64,000 bases of DNA, from the NCBI GenBank assembly GCA_966250335.1, contig CBINGZ010000016.1, forward strand, positions 34,142-98,141. Reading direction: 5' to 3'. Each line of letters begins with the position of its first letter. Positions within the stretch are counted from its first letter, which is position 1. Positions 16,984-25,288 of this stretch are shown one piece after another. The notes below the pieces were generated by a model that worked only from the letters and a program-made list of their open reading frames with translations, was not told the origin of the DNA and searched no databases. Both the position numbers and the translations under genes were made by a program. The DNA is from OLB7 sp966250335 (GTDB lineage Bacteria; Bacteroidota; Ignavibacteria; OLB7).

Positions 16984-17090
16984 GGCTCCTGAGTTTGGAT
17001 CATGACAACGGAGGGAGAAAATCCTGACCGGGAGAGGGTTCCGCAGGCGTAGCAGAGCGTGACGGCAGAGGCAGACGCACCCGGCACGCG

Positions 17091-17121
17091 TTGCCGGGAC
17101 CGGTCCCGGATGCTAAATTAG
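17091..17121 (+). promoter_or_regulatory. Promoter of the homogentisate dioxygenase gene
   Basis: TTG (17091-17093), a 20-nt spacer and TAAATTAG (17114-17121) match the TTG-N20-TAnnTTtG pattern. It lies 75 nt before ATG 17196. The spacer is almost filled by a perfect 16-bp palindrome. Confidence 0.65.
17094..17109. promoter_or_regulatory. Candidate operator: 16-bp perfect palindrome in the hmgA promoter spacer
   Basis: CCGGGACCGGTCCCGG sits between the -33 and -7 elements, the position where a repressor would block RNA polymerase. No regulator gene is adjacent. Confidence 0.5.
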
Positions 17122-17195
17122 CTGCGCTCCCGCCCGGGGGCCGGCGGGGCCGGACCGGGCCGACAACTCACAAGGAACGAACCAGGAACAGCACT

Positions 17196-18557
17196 ATGTC
17201 CGACCCCAATCAGGTACTGGACGCGGAGATAGGAAACGGGCTTGCCGCGAGCCGGGAATCGGGGCTCCTCTATCAATCGGGGTTCGGCAACGAGTTTGCC
17301 ACCGAGGCCGTGCCGGGGGCGCTCCCGGTCGGCAGGAACTCCCCGCAGAGGGTCCCGCACGGGCTCTACGCCGAGCAGATCAGCGGCACGCCGTTCACGG
17401 CGCCGCGCAAGGAGAACCGCCGGAGCTGGTATTATCGTATCAGGCCGTCGGTGGTCCACAAGCCGTTCCGCCGCATCGACAACGGTCTGCTTCGCAGCAC
17501 CCCGTTCGACGAGGTCGAGACCCCTCCGACGCAGATGCGCTGGAGTCCGCTCCCGATCCCCTCGGAGCCGACCGATTTCGTGCAGGGAATCGTGACGATC
17601 GCCGGCAACGGTGACGCTTCGATGCACTCCGGCGTCGCCATCCACCTCTATGCCGCCAACCGCTCCATGGAGGAGCGCTTCTTCTACAACGCCGACGGCG
17701 AGATGCTGATCGTGCCGCAGAGCGGAAGGTTGATCGTCCGCACGGAGATGGGGATTCTGGAGGTTGCGCCGGGGGAGATCTGCGTGGTGCAGCGTGGGAT
17801 CAAGATGCGGGTGGAGCTTCCGGACGGCGAGGCGCGCGGCTATATCTGCGAGAACTTCAGCGGCCTCTTCCGGATCCCCGATCTCGGTCCGATCGGCGCC
17901 AACGGCCTCGCCAACCCGCGCGACTTCCTCACCCCGACGGCGGCCTACGAGGATCGCGAGGGAGAGTTCGAGATGGTCGCCAAGTTCCTCGGCAACCTCT
18001 GGTCGGCGGAGATCGGACACTCGCCGCTTGATGTGGTGGCATGGCACGGGAACTACGCCCCGTACAAGTACGATCTGAGCACCTTCAACACGATCAACAC
18101 GGTCAGCTTCGACCATCCCGATCCCTCGATCTTCACGGTCCTCACAGCCCCGTCGGAGATCCCCGGAACAGCCAACTGCGACTTCGTGATCTTCCCGCCG
18201 CGGTGGATGGTGGCGGAGAACACCTTCCGTCCCCCCTGGTTCCACAGGAACTTCATGAACGAGTTCATGGGGCTGATCCACGGGGAGTACGATGCGAAGG
18301 CCGAGGGATTTCTGCCGGGGGGATGCAGCCTCCACAACTGCATGTCGGGCCACGGCCCCGACGCAACGACCTTCGACCGCGCCAGCAGCGCCGATCTGAA
18401 GCCGGTCCGGATCGAGGAGACGATGGCGTTCATGTTCGAAACCCGATTCGCCTGCCGCCCGACCCGATTCGCCCTGGAATCGGATCTGCGCCAGCCCGAC
18501 TACTACGAGGTCTGGCAGGGGCTGCGGAAGAATTTCATCAACCCGAACGGGGGATAA
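17196..18557 (+). CDS. hmgA: Homogentisate 1,2-dioxygenase
   Basis: A 453-residue enzyme (usual length about 430-450) that opens the ring of homogentisate to maleylacetoacetate with O2 and Fe(II) (EC 1.13.11.5) in tyrosine/phenylalanine breakdown. ATG 17196 gives the family N-terminus (YQSGFGNEFATEAVPGALP); the longer frame upstream adds only low-complexity sequence and runs into the promoter. Iron ligands are H350 and E356 in WFHRNFMNEFMG and H386 in SGHGPDA. The family signature PGGCSLHNCMSGHGPD is intact. No other genes of the pathway are adjacent; the neighbours are envelope genes and a convergent SDR gene. A promoter with an internal palindrome suggests repression control. Confidence 0.97.
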   Translation: MSDPNQVLDAEIGNGLAASRESGLLYQSGFGNEFATEAVPGALPVGRNSPQRVPHGLYAEQISGTPFTAPRKENRRSWYYRIRPSVVHKPFRRIDNGLLRSTPFDEVETPPTQMRWSPLPIPSEPTDFVQGIVTIAGNGDASMHSGVAIHLYAANRSMEERFFYNADGEMLIVPQSGRLIVRTEMGILEVAPGEICVVQRGIKMRVELPDGEARGYICENFSGLFRIPDLGPIGANGLANPRDFLTPTAAYEDREGEFEMVAKFLGNLWSAEIGHSPLDVVAWHGNYAPYKYDLSTFNTINTVSFDHPDPSIFTVLTAPSEIPGTANCDFVIFPPRWMVAENTFRPPWFHRNFMNEFMGLIHGEYDAKAEGFLPGGCSLHNCMSGHGPDATTFDRASSADLKPVRIEETMAFMFETRFACRPTRFALESDLRQPDYYEVWQGLRKNFINPNGG

Positions 18558-18589
18558 TCGGGAGTCGATAACGATATAAAGCTCTCCTC

Positions 18590-18620
18590 GCGGGGCGATG
18601 CATTGAATGTATCGCCCCGC
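18590..18620. terminator. Bidirectional terminator between hmgA and the convergent SDR gene
   Basis: Arms GCGGGGCGAT and ATCGCCCCGC extend inward with GCAT/TGTA-type pairing around a small loop. It lies midway between the two converging stops and is followed by GTCGTTTCAT. Confidence 0.75.
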
Positions 18621-18674
18621 GTCGTTTCATACTCTTCCGGTTCCGGAGGAGCGAACCATGCATCGCTGATCGAT

Positions 18675-19670
18675 CTAACGACCGGTAACGGCGTACGCAG
18701 CCAGCAGCTCCGCCTCACGCTCCGGCGCAAGACCGGTCTTCATAGGACGATCGGGACCTCGTTCCTTCTCCCACGCCAGCGTGGAGGCTATGGTGTCGGC
18801 GAGGGGAAGGAATGTTAGACCACGATCTATCGCCCTGCGACAATCGATCTCGAAGACGCCGCCGCTGTTGTGTGATTCGGGAAGCCACATCGGCATCTCG
18901 GTCCAGGGACGCACCTCCTGCTCCATGAGGAAATCGTCGTCGACCCATTCGATGCGGGCATCCCCGCCGCTCACCCGGTTGCAGGCCTCCAGCATCTCCC
19001 CCATCGTGAGACGATGCTCCGGTCCCACCGCGTTGAAGACGCCGGTGATCCCCTCGACGCAGGTCCGGATCGTCCATCGGGCAAGATCGCGCACGTCGAT
19101 CAGCTGCACCGGGCGCTCGGGGCGTCCCGGAGCGAGCACGTCGCCGCGGCGGGCGACCCGGGCGGGCCACCAGGTGAAACGGTCGCTGAAATCATACGCC
19201 CCCACGATCAGCCCGGGTCTGATCGCGCAGGTCCGCCCCGGCATCTCCTCTTCGGCGGCGCGTTCGCACGCGGCCTTCAGCGCGCCGTAGTTGTCGAAGG
19301 TCATCTCCCCCTCCTCGTCATCGGTCACGGCGGTCGGCGTCGATTCGTCGATGCCGCTGATCGAGTAGTCGGGATAGACATTGACACTGGAGATGAAGGC
19401 GTAGTGGTCGACGGCGTCGGCAAGGAGGCGGGCGGAGCGGCGCACGTCGGGGACGAGATGGCCCGATGTGTCGATGACCGCATCCCACCGTCGCCCGGCG
19501 AGAGGGGCGAGGTCTCCGCGACGGTCCCCCATCAGCCGTTCGGCTTCCGGGAAGAGCTCAGGCGCCCTGAGACCTCGATTGAAGAGTGTGACCTCATGCC
19601 CCGCGGCAAGGGCTTCGGTGACGATATGACGGCCGAGAAAGACCGTCCCTCCAAGCACGAGCAGCTTCAT
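18675..19670 (-). CDS. NAD-dependent epimerase/dehydratase family (extended SDR) protein
   Basis: A 331-residue Rossmann protein. ATG 19670 gives the canonical N-terminus MKLLVLGGTVFLGRHIV (dinucleotide-binding GGTxFLG) after AAGGGGG. The longer open frame is not needed. Catalytic YxxxK is in NYGALKAACE, preceded by SSVNVYPDY. The C-terminal part (DARIEWVDDDFLMEQEV, LPESHNSGGVF) is shared with epimerase-like proteins related to isoflavone-reductase/CSP41-type SDRs. The substrate is not predictable. It is convergent with hmgA, sharing a terminator. The TSS region also holds two hairpins that end the next transcript upstream. Confidence 0.9.
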   Translation of the reverse strand: MKLLVLGGTVFLGRHIVTEALAAGHEVTLFNRGLRAPELFPEAERLMGDRRGDLAPLAGRRWDAVIDTSGHLVPDVRRSARLLADAVDHYAFISSVNVYPDYSISGIDESTPTAVTDDEEGEMTFDNYGALKAACERAAEEEMPGRTCAIRPGLIVGAYDFSDRFTWWPARVARRGDVLAPGRPERPVQLIDVRDLARWTIRTCVEGITGVFNAVGPEHRLTMGEMLEACNRVSGGDARIEWVDDDFLMEQEVRPWTEMPMWLPESHNSGGVFEIDCRRAIDRGLTFLPLADTIASTLAWEKERGPDRPMKTGLAPEREAELLAAYAVTGR

Positions 19671-19809
19671 GGAATCCCCCTTTGTTCCGGTTGATACGCG
19701 GGCCGGGGCCCGAACCCGCACGGTATCGAGGGAGGAGCAATGAAGTTTCAGAAGGAACGCATCCCGAAGAGATAAATCTCTCCGGAAGGGAACCACGCGG
19801 CACGATACG

Positions 19810-19900
19810 ACGACGGCAGCCCCCCGGCTGCCGTCGTGAACTGTCGTCGCATGACGCCTCATCTCCGCCGAATGGAACCTGTATCACGGTTCCGCGGAGA
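19810..19900 (-). terminator. Two hairpins ending the small lipoprotein transcript
   Basis: A 12-bp perfect stem with CCCC loop (ACGACGGCAGCC / GGCTGCCGTCGT) lies at 19810-19837. A second hairpin (TCTCCG...GGAACC / GGTTCC...CGGAGA) lies at 19862-19900. Both are downstream of the stop at 19915 and neither has a T tract. Confidence 0.55.
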
Positions 19901-19914
19901 GGCGCGCGGATTCC

Positions 19915-20331
19915 TTACTGCGGAACGGCGTTGAGCTCGGAAGTGAGGGTAGATCCTCCGAGGGTCGCTGTGGCACGCACCTTGAGCGAGCTTCCGGTCA
20001 GCTCCACGATCTCCCAGTCTACCTCGGTATCCGTCCCCTTGTCCATCAGGAGCCTCTTCTCGTCGGAGCTGAACTCCCATACTCCCGGCTCCGTGCTGTT
20101 GTCCGGGTTGGTGGCAACGTAGGTGCCGTCGGTCGCGAAGGCGGTCAGCTTCTGGGCCATCGGGGTGATGTCGGCGCCGTTCAGCGTGGCGCGCGTCGTC
20201 CTCCACGGCTTCGCCGTCAGGATCTCCTTCCTGGTCCTTCCGTCGTCGGAGGATGTGGGATCATCCGAACAGCCGGCGACGGCAACGAGGAGCGGGAGGA
20301 TGAGGAGCGCAAGTGTACGGGTTGCTTTCAT
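19915..20331 (-). CDS. Lipocalin-like small lipoprotein, paralogue of the 37576 gene
   Basis: A 138-residue lipoprotein. I start at ATG 20331 (MKATRTLALLILPLLVAVAGC), giving lipobox Cys21. The mature domain of about 115 residues has ILTAKPWRTT at the start, FATDGTYVATN, GVWEFSSDEKRLLMD and WEIVELTGSSLKVRA. These blocks recur in the lipoprotein at 37576-37989 and in Bacteroidota lipocalin-like/DUF4923-type proteins, which form a small beta barrel. Binding of a hydrophobic ligand is a family guess. It is a single gene with hairpins downstream. Confidence 0.8.
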   Translation of the reverse strand: MKATRTLALLILPLLVAVAGCSDDPTSSDDGRTRKEILTAKPWRTTRATLNGADITPMAQKLTAFATDGTYVATNPDNSTEPGVWEFSSDEKRLLMDKGTDTEVDWEIVELTGSSLKVRATATLGGSTLTSELNAVPQ

Positions 20332-20444
20332 GAACAGACCATTGATATAAAGTTGGAACATGACCGGAACAGAGGGCCGGCCGGGGATTGCATGACACTC
20401 CGGCGGAAGGGAAAGGGCCGGGAGCGTTCAATACGGCATAAGAC

Positions 20445-20480
20445 AGCAGGGGCGCGGTTTTGTAACACCACGCCCCTGCT
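20445..20480 (-). terminator. Hairpin downstream of the HTH gene
   Basis: Arms AGCAGGGGCG and CGCCCCTGCT (10 bp, perfect) enclose a 16-nt loop, 37 nt after the stop at 20517. The loop strand contains a T run. Confidence 0.55.
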
Positions 20481-20516
20481 CCTGCTCGAAGTCCGAACCT
20501 AACCTTCCGTCCCGGT

Positions 20517-21161
20517 CTACACAAGCTCCGCCTCAACCTCGCGCGGCGCCGTCGATATCCCGGTATACCCCTGGTACTCGTAGTCCGTGCCGTAGACCCT
20601 CGTCGCGACCTCCGTCGGGCCGCCGCCGTACCGATTATATCGCGATCCACCGGGCCGATCATCCCCCGATACCGGTCCATCCCCGCCGTCGGCCTCCAGC
20701 TTCCAGATCCGTTTCCTTCCGAGTCCGTCGTCCATCTTGTTGCGGAGCAGGTTCCATATCCCGGAAATACTGTAGGCGACGCCGAAATTCTCGCGCACCC
20801 ACTCGCGGGCCTCGTGCAGACTGGCAAACCCTTCCCTCTCCATCCTGGTACGGAGGGCCTTCAGTTCGTCGGGCCCGAGCTTCGTGTTCCCCTCCTTGCG
20901 GTTGCCGTGCCGCAGCATGACCTCGATACCGCGGTGGGTGTAGGAATTCCACCAGCGCTGCATGGAGCGTTCCGAACATCCCACCCAGCGGGCAACCTCC
21001 CCCAGGCTCATGTCGGGCCGTTCCTTCAGTATCAGCAGCGCGCGGACCCTGATCCACTGGCTCCCTCCGCGGTGTCGTTGTTCCAGTTCCCGCAGCGTGT
21101 AGATGGTTTCATTCACCACGCGTCGTTTTCTGTCGTTTTCGGATATGTACTCCCAATCCAT
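20517..21161 (-). CDS. IS630-type HTH DNA-binding protein without transposase catalytic domain
   Basis: A 214-residue protein. Residues about 38-75 form a helix-turn-helix (MSLGEVARWVGCSERSMQRWW), and about 96-145 a winged-helix half (SLHEAREWVRENFGVAYSIS). This is the bipartite N-terminal DNA-binding region of IS630/Tc1-type transposases. No DDE catalytic domain follows; the tail is Gly/Tyr/Arg-rich and disordered-looking. The same two modules, with the shared block YSIxGIWNL, open the regulator at 22164-23402, so the two are related. It is probably a domesticated DNA-binding regulator rather than a truncated transposase, because the frame is intact and there are no flanking inverted repeats. 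GGAGGAG lies 13 nt before the start. Confidence 0.75.
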   Translation of the reverse strand: MDWEYISENDRKRRVVNETIYTLRELEQRHRGGSQWIRVRALLILKERPDMSLGEVARWVGCSERSMQRWWNSYTHRGIEVMLRHGNRKEGNTKLGPDELKALRTRMEREGFASLHEAREWVRENFGVAYSISGIWNLLRNKMDDGLGRKRIWKLEADGGDGPVSGDDRPGGSRYNRYGGGPTEVATRVYGTDYEYQGYTGISTAPREVEAELV

Positions 21162-21302
21162 CTCGAAGTGTTCTCCTCCCCGGCATCGACCCTGTCCGAA
21201 TCGAACGGCGGGTAATTCCTTGGTTCGTCAATGTGATATGTTGGATTTTCTCCGGAACGTTCGTTCCGGAGACTCGTCGTCTCGTATGGCGGCCCGCAGC
21301 GA

Positions 21303-21869
21303 TCACTGGCAGGGGCAGGTCGACTGACAGACGCCGGCGCCGCAGCCCGGGCTGTTGCTGCTGACCAGCGTGATCATCGGGAATGCGGGCCCGGCCGCGC
21401 AGCAGACGGTGTAGAGCTGCCGGCAGAACGCCGAGGCGCTGCACGGTGTGAAGTAGGTGAAACACCCGCTCCCTTCCCGCTCCACACAGGCTGGAATGTA
21501 GACCATGCTCGTGGCGGGCGTCGCGCACGAGCCGGGACACTGGGTGTAGCCGATTGCCACTCCCTTGGCTATCGCCCCCTGTGAGAAGAGGGTGAAGAGG
21601 GTCGTCGTCGAGAGCTGATTCACGGTGAAGCAGTCGTTCTCGAATTCGATGGTGGTAACATCCACCACATAGTCCACCCTGTTGGCGGAGGTCCGATAGA
21701 CTGTGATATCGACGGTTGCCGCGTTCGTGCTTCCGGCAGTGGGGCTGACCTGCAGATTGAAGCTGCCGATCTCCGCTGCGCTCAGGTCGTCGGGATGAGG
21801 CGGGCTCTGGGAATAGACCGTCGTCGCGGACAGCATAACCAGGAGCATCGGTAGTACATGCGTTCTCAT
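21303..21869 (-). CDS. Cysteine-rich secreted protein of unknown family
   Basis: A 188-residue exported protein with signal peptide MLLVMLSATTVYSQ; no lipobox Cys. The N-terminal half is a beta-type region (FNLQVSPTAGSTNAATVDIT). The C-terminal half carries 13 cysteines, including CVEREGSGCFTYFTPC, AFCRQLYTVCC and CGAGVCQSTCPC at the end. The spacing suggests a disulfide-stapled domain. I recognise no family. It lies between two transposase-derived HTH regulators on the same strand and has a well-formed promoter. GGAGAAGA precedes the ATG. An extracellular effector, toxin or structural role are all possible. Confidence 0.7.
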   Translation of the reverse strand: MRTHVLPMLLVMLSATTVYSQSPPHPDDLSAAEIGSFNLQVSPTAGSTNAATVDITVYRTSANRVDYVVDVTTIEFENDCFTVNQLSTTTLFTLFSQGAIAKGVAIGYTQCPGSCATPATSMVYIPACVEREGSGCFTYFTPCSASAFCRQLYTVCCAAGPAFPMITLVSSNSPGCGAGVCQSTCPCQ

Positions 21870-21960
21870 GACTCTTCTCCGGGTGCGATATGAGTTCCTG
21901 TCGTTGCCGCGTCCGCTGTAGCTCCAGTTCCTCCTAATAAAGCGGCGTTCCTTTGCGGCG

Positions 21961-21992
21961 GTAACTTAGGCCCCCGCAGGGGGGGGCATCAA
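21961..21992 (-). promoter_or_regulatory. Promoter of the cysteine-rich secreted protein gene
   Basis: On the minus strand TTG (21992-21990), a 21-nt spacer and TAAGTTAC (21968-21961). The spacer contains a GC hairpin (GCCCCC-TGC-GGGGGC) that could bind a repressor. The leader is about 85 nt. Confidence 0.5.
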
Positions 21993-22076
21993 TCACACAT
22001 TGGTGTGGGAGATCCTGAGACAGCGGCGGTGAATCCTGCGGCGGCGCGATAGAGCGATGGTTACGGTCATGAAGAG

Positions 22077-22125
22077 TGAAGGGAGGGATCGCCGCTTCGA
22101 TACGAAACGTCGATCCCTCCCTTCA
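22077..22125 (-). terminator. Strong stem-loop downstream of the LuxR-type regulator
   Basis: A 15-bp perfect inverted repeat (TGAAGGGAGGGATCG / CGATCCCTCCCTTCA) has a 19-nt loop that can itself pair TTCG/CGAA. It lies 38 nt after the stop at 22164 and has no T tract. Confidence 0.65.
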
Positions 22126-22163
22126 AACGCTTCAGGAGGGGGAGAGAGCGTGGAACGATACAG

Positions 22164-23402
22164 CTATTCCGGATCGATCCCCTTCAGCTCCGGACGGATG
22201 GAGAAATATCGTGCGAAGAGCTCTCCCTGACTCCGCGTGTTGGTCTTGTTGTGGATCGACTTGATATAATGCTTGACGGTATCGACCGAAATCTTCAACG
22301 TATGGGCGATCTGCTTGTACGGCTCCCCGAGCAGCTGCAGCACCAGCACCTTCCGCTCCTGCGGAGTCAGGCCGCACTGCTCCCCGATCGACACCAGCGC
22401 CGTCTGGAAGACGTTGTGGACCGGCCTGGAATGCTGATACCGGACGATCATATCGGAGAAGAGAAAGGTGAGAAACGGCTGGAGACGGACCATCAGACCG
22501 AGCGTATGGGTCGAGACCGGAGGGTTCGAGAGCTGCCTCCAGAGAACGATGGTTCCGACGTAGTCGTGGGTTCCGGCGTGATAATCGAACACATGGGGGG
22601 GATAGAAGTGGTCGACCGGAGCGTAGCGGTCCTGCAGCACCTTCAGCAGCCGGTCCGACGGCCGTTCATCGTCCGTGCTGGTGACGACGAGGTTCGATCC
22701 CTGCTCCCCCGCCGCCGAATAATGGGTCACATTGAGCCCTTCCAGCGGCCCCGCCGACGCTTCCGTCAGCCGGCTGGAGACTCTCACATTCACCGAAACC
22801 CGATCGACATCCCCCAGCAACGCCTGCAGCTTGTCGCGGAACGCCTCCACCATCTCGAGAATGCCCGCCTCCACCGGCAGACCGTTCAGGAAGTTCAGAA
22901 GGGGTTCGAACGGATCACCTCCCCCCTGTCCCTGCATCCCGATCTCCCCTCCGGAGGTATCGGGAAGCTCCTGATCGGCGAATTTCCCGCTTTTCAGGCG
23001 GATGTTGACCAGGTTCCAGATCCCCCCGATACTGTATCGGATGTTGTGACTCCGTTTCAGCCAGTGCTGCATCTCCTTCAGCGTGGTCAGCTCCCCCCTG
23101 TCGAGCTTCACCTTCAGCTCCTCCAGCACGTAATCGGCGATCCGGGAGGCTTTCTGCGGCTTTCCCACACCCGCCCGCATCAATCCGTCGAGCCCGCTCT
23201 TCCGGTACTCCGAGCACCAGCGCTGCACGCTCCGCTCGGAGACGTTCAGCCGCTCGGAGACGACGGTAAAGGTAAGGTCGGGCTCCTCCTTCAGAAGCCT
23301 GAGCATCGTCAGCCGGAGGGCCGCCCCCTCATTCCGCTGCACGTTCTCCAGAGAGAGAAGCTCCGACACCGATTCCTTTACGACGAATGCTGCTTTAGCC
23401 AT
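22164..23402 (-). CDS. Chimeric regulator: IS630-type HTH, GAF-like middle, LuxR-type C-terminal HTH
   Basis: A 412-residue cytoplasmic protein. Residues about 30-75 (FTVVSERLNVSERSVQRW) and 90-140 (TTLKEMQHWLKRSHNIRYSI) are the bipartite transposase-type DNA-binding region shared with the 20517 protein. Residues about 170-330 resemble a GAF-like sensor (DKLQALLGDVDRVSVNV, YVGTIVLWRQLS). Residues about 345-400 are a LuxR/FixJ HTH (GLTPQERKVLVLQLLGEPYK, QIAHTLKISVDTVKHYIKSI). Two DNA-binding ends on one sensor would allow looping or bridging of sites. The signal and targets are unknown; the adjacent secreted-protein gene is a natural candidate target. Confidence 0.8.
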   Translation of the reverse strand: MAKAAFVVKESVSELLSLENVQRNEGAALRLTMLRLLKEEPDLTFTVVSERLNVSERSVQRWCSEYRKSGLDGLMRAGVGKPQKASRIADYVLEELKVKLDRGELTTLKEMQHWLKRSHNIRYSIGGIWNLVNIRLKSGKFADQELPDTSGGEIGMQGQGGGDPFEPLLNFLNGLPVEAGILEMVEAFRDKLQALLGDVDRVSVNVRVSSRLTEASAGPLEGLNVTHYSAAGEQGSNLVVTSTDDERPSDRLLKVLQDRYAPVDHFYPPHVFDYHAGTHDYVGTIVLWRQLSNPPVSTHTLGLMVRLQPFLTFLFSDMIVRYQHSRPVHNVFQTALVSIGEQCGLTPQERKVLVLQLLGEPYKQIAHTLKISVDTVKHYIKSIHNKTNTRSQGELFARYFSIRPELKGIDPE

Positions 23403-23439
23403 AGTTGTACTTCCGAACCGGAATGCTTTCGTTGATGCG

Positions 23440-23447
23440 CTAAATTA
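23440..23447 (-). promoter_or_regulatory. -7 element for the chimeric regulator gene
   Basis: TAATTTAG on the minus strand fits TAnnTTtG with one mismatch, 38 nt before ATG 23402. No TTG is seen at the usual distance. Confidence 0.35.
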
Positions 23448-23480
23448 ACACAGGGATGCGATACATTTACGACAGAATCG

Positions 23481-23494
23481 AGTGAAAATTCACT
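23481..23494. promoter_or_regulatory. 14-bp palindrome upstream of the chimeric regulator
   Basis: AGTGAAAATTCACT is a perfect inverted repeat 33 nt upstream of the -7 element in the 302-bp gap between divergent genes. It could be an operator for autoregulation. Nothing else was recognised in this gap apart from the -7 element. Confidence 0.35.
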
Positions 23495-23704
23495 ATCGTA
23501 TGGCGGGTTTCAATAGATCTGTCGGAAAAGTCCGAAGTTCGGCAATGGTTCATGCTGCGACATTAAGAAACCGGACGGGTCTATAACTCCGGCGCCGATC
23601 CCCATGCGCCTCCAATCCCCACCCTCACGCCCGTCGGCGCATCTTCCCTCTGCCCGAGCGGGACCGTCGTTCATATCTCTCCCGCTTCTCAATCAGGCTC
23701 CATC

Positions 23705-25246
23705 ATGATCGATCCACGACATTCTTGGGGAACGCGGCTTGCGCCCGCCGCGATCATCCTCCTGCTCGCATACCGCCCGGCAGCCGCCCAGACGACAGGA
23801 TACTACTCCCGCCCGGAAGATTCGATCAGGGTCGAGAAGTATCTCCTGACCGCCGACAGCCTCCCCTTCTCCAGACGCGACAGCGCGCTTCTCCTTGCAC
23901 GTATGGCGGCACAGGTCGCACAGGAATCGATCAAGGGAGGGGATCATCCCGATCTTGCCGTGGCGTTGCGCGAGCTGGGACGATTCGGGATCAACCAGGG
24001 GCGGTACGAGGAAGCAGAACGGGCGCTGCGGAACGCCCTGACCATCGTCGAACGGATCTACCCCGAAACCGACCCGGCCCGCGCCGATGTGGTCGACTAC
24101 CTTGCCCGCGCCGTCCGCCTGCAGGGAAAGCTCCCGGAGGCGGAACGCCTCTACAGAGAGGCGCTGGCGCTCAAGCACCGTATCTACCTGAAGGATGACC
24201 CGGAACTGGCGGGGGGAATGAACAATCTGGCGCTGATGCTGAAGGGGATCGGCAGGTTCGCCGAGTCCGATTCGCTCTACAGAGAAGCGCTGGCGATGAA
24301 GATCCGAATGTACGGGGGAGACCATGAGGATCTCGCCACCGGACTTCTCAATCTGGGGGCGCTCGCGCTGGAACGGGGACGGATCGCGGAATCGATCGCG
24401 TTCCTCGACAGCGCCCTGGCGATGCTCCGACGCCTCGGGGTGGAACGCCCGCTGGTCGCCGCGGTGCTCGCCACTCATGCGATCGTCGACGAGCGGATCG
24501 GATGTCTCGATCTGGCCCGTCGCATGGCGACGCAGGCCCTCCTCATCCGCCGGAAGGTCTACCCTCCGCTCCACCCCTCCACCGCCGGGGCCCTGGCGAC
24601 ACTGGCCGCCATAAGTCTCGCGGAAGGAGATGTCGGAAACGCCCGCCGCTACGCCGACACCGCCCTGCGGATGCGGATCGAACTCTTCGCGTTCGAAAAG
24701 GATCATCCCGATCTGGCGGCGTCGCTCGCCCTCAGCGGACGTGTGGCGCGGAACGGCGATGATCTGAAGGCCGCCGACTCGCTCCTCCGCGCCGCGCTGG
24801 AGATGATGCGCAGGCTGAACCCGAAAGGGAGCCTCCCGATGATCTCCGTGCTGAACGAGCTGGGAAGAACCCACGCCGCCATGAAGGAGGAAACCCGTGC
24901 CGACGCCGATTTCAAGGAAGCGATCGCAACGGCCCGCCGCGTGTCGGATGAAGATCTACCTGCCACGGCGCTCGCAATGGCGCATCGGGGAGAGCTCGAT
25001 CTGACCCGTGCCCGCTCCGCGGAGGGAATCAGCGAACTGCGCGCATCCTGGGAGCTTTACACCAGGATGCGCGCGGAGACGCTGGCGGAGGGGACGAAGA
25101 CGCTCGAAGCGCTCGAAGCGGCGCTGCGGAGATCGGGCGAGAAGGCCGAGGCGGAGAGGCTGCGAGGCGAACTGGAACGTATCGCAAGGGAGCGCGGAGA
25201 GAGGTGCGAATCAACGACCGCGCTCAATTCGCCGGTATGGCGCTGA
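23705..25246 (+). CDS. Secreted tetratricopeptide-repeat protein (kinesin-light-chain type)
   Basis: A 513-residue exported protein with signal LAPAAIILLLAYRPAAAQ. From about residue 75 to 480 there are about nine TPRs of the 42-residue kinesin-light-chain type. Examples are GRYEEAERALRNALTIVERI, GKLPEAERLYREALALKHRI and GRFAESDSLYREALAMKIRM, each followed by a 'DPELAGGMNNLALML'-like helix. Such proteins scaffold periplasmic or surface complexes. There is no enzymatic domain. It is divergent from the regulator at 22164-23402 and convergent with the beta-propeller gene. Confidence 0.85.
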   Translation: MIDPRHSWGTRLAPAAIILLLAYRPAAAQTTGYYSRPEDSIRVEKYLLTADSLPFSRRDSALLLARMAAQVAQESIKGGDHPDLAVALRELGRFGINQGRYEEAERALRNALTIVERIYPETDPARADVVDYLARAVRLQGKLPEAERLYREALALKHRIYLKDDPELAGGMNNLALMLKGIGRFAESDSLYREALAMKIRMYGGDHEDLATGLLNLGALALERGRIAESIAFLDSALAMLRRLGVERPLVAAVLATHAIVDERIGCLDLARRMATQALLIRRKVYPPLHPSTAGALATLAAISLAEGDVGNARRYADTALRMRIELFAFEKDHPDLAASLALSGRVARNGDDLKAADSLLRAALEMMRRLNPKGSLPMISVLNELGRTHAAMKEETRADADFKEAIATARRVSDEDLPATALAMAHRGELDLTRARSAEGISELRASWELYTRMRAETLAEGTKTLEALEAALRRSGEKAEAERLRGELERIARERGERCESTTALNSPVWR

Positions 25247-25288
25247 CTCCGCCGGGGACCTCGAATCGCGATAGGGATACGGCATGGG

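Noticed and set aside
20517..23402. An insertion sequence with IS630-type transposases
   Set aside because: Both genes keep only the DNA-binding half, frames are intact, one is fused to a LuxR HTH, and no terminal inverted repeats or TA duplications were seen.
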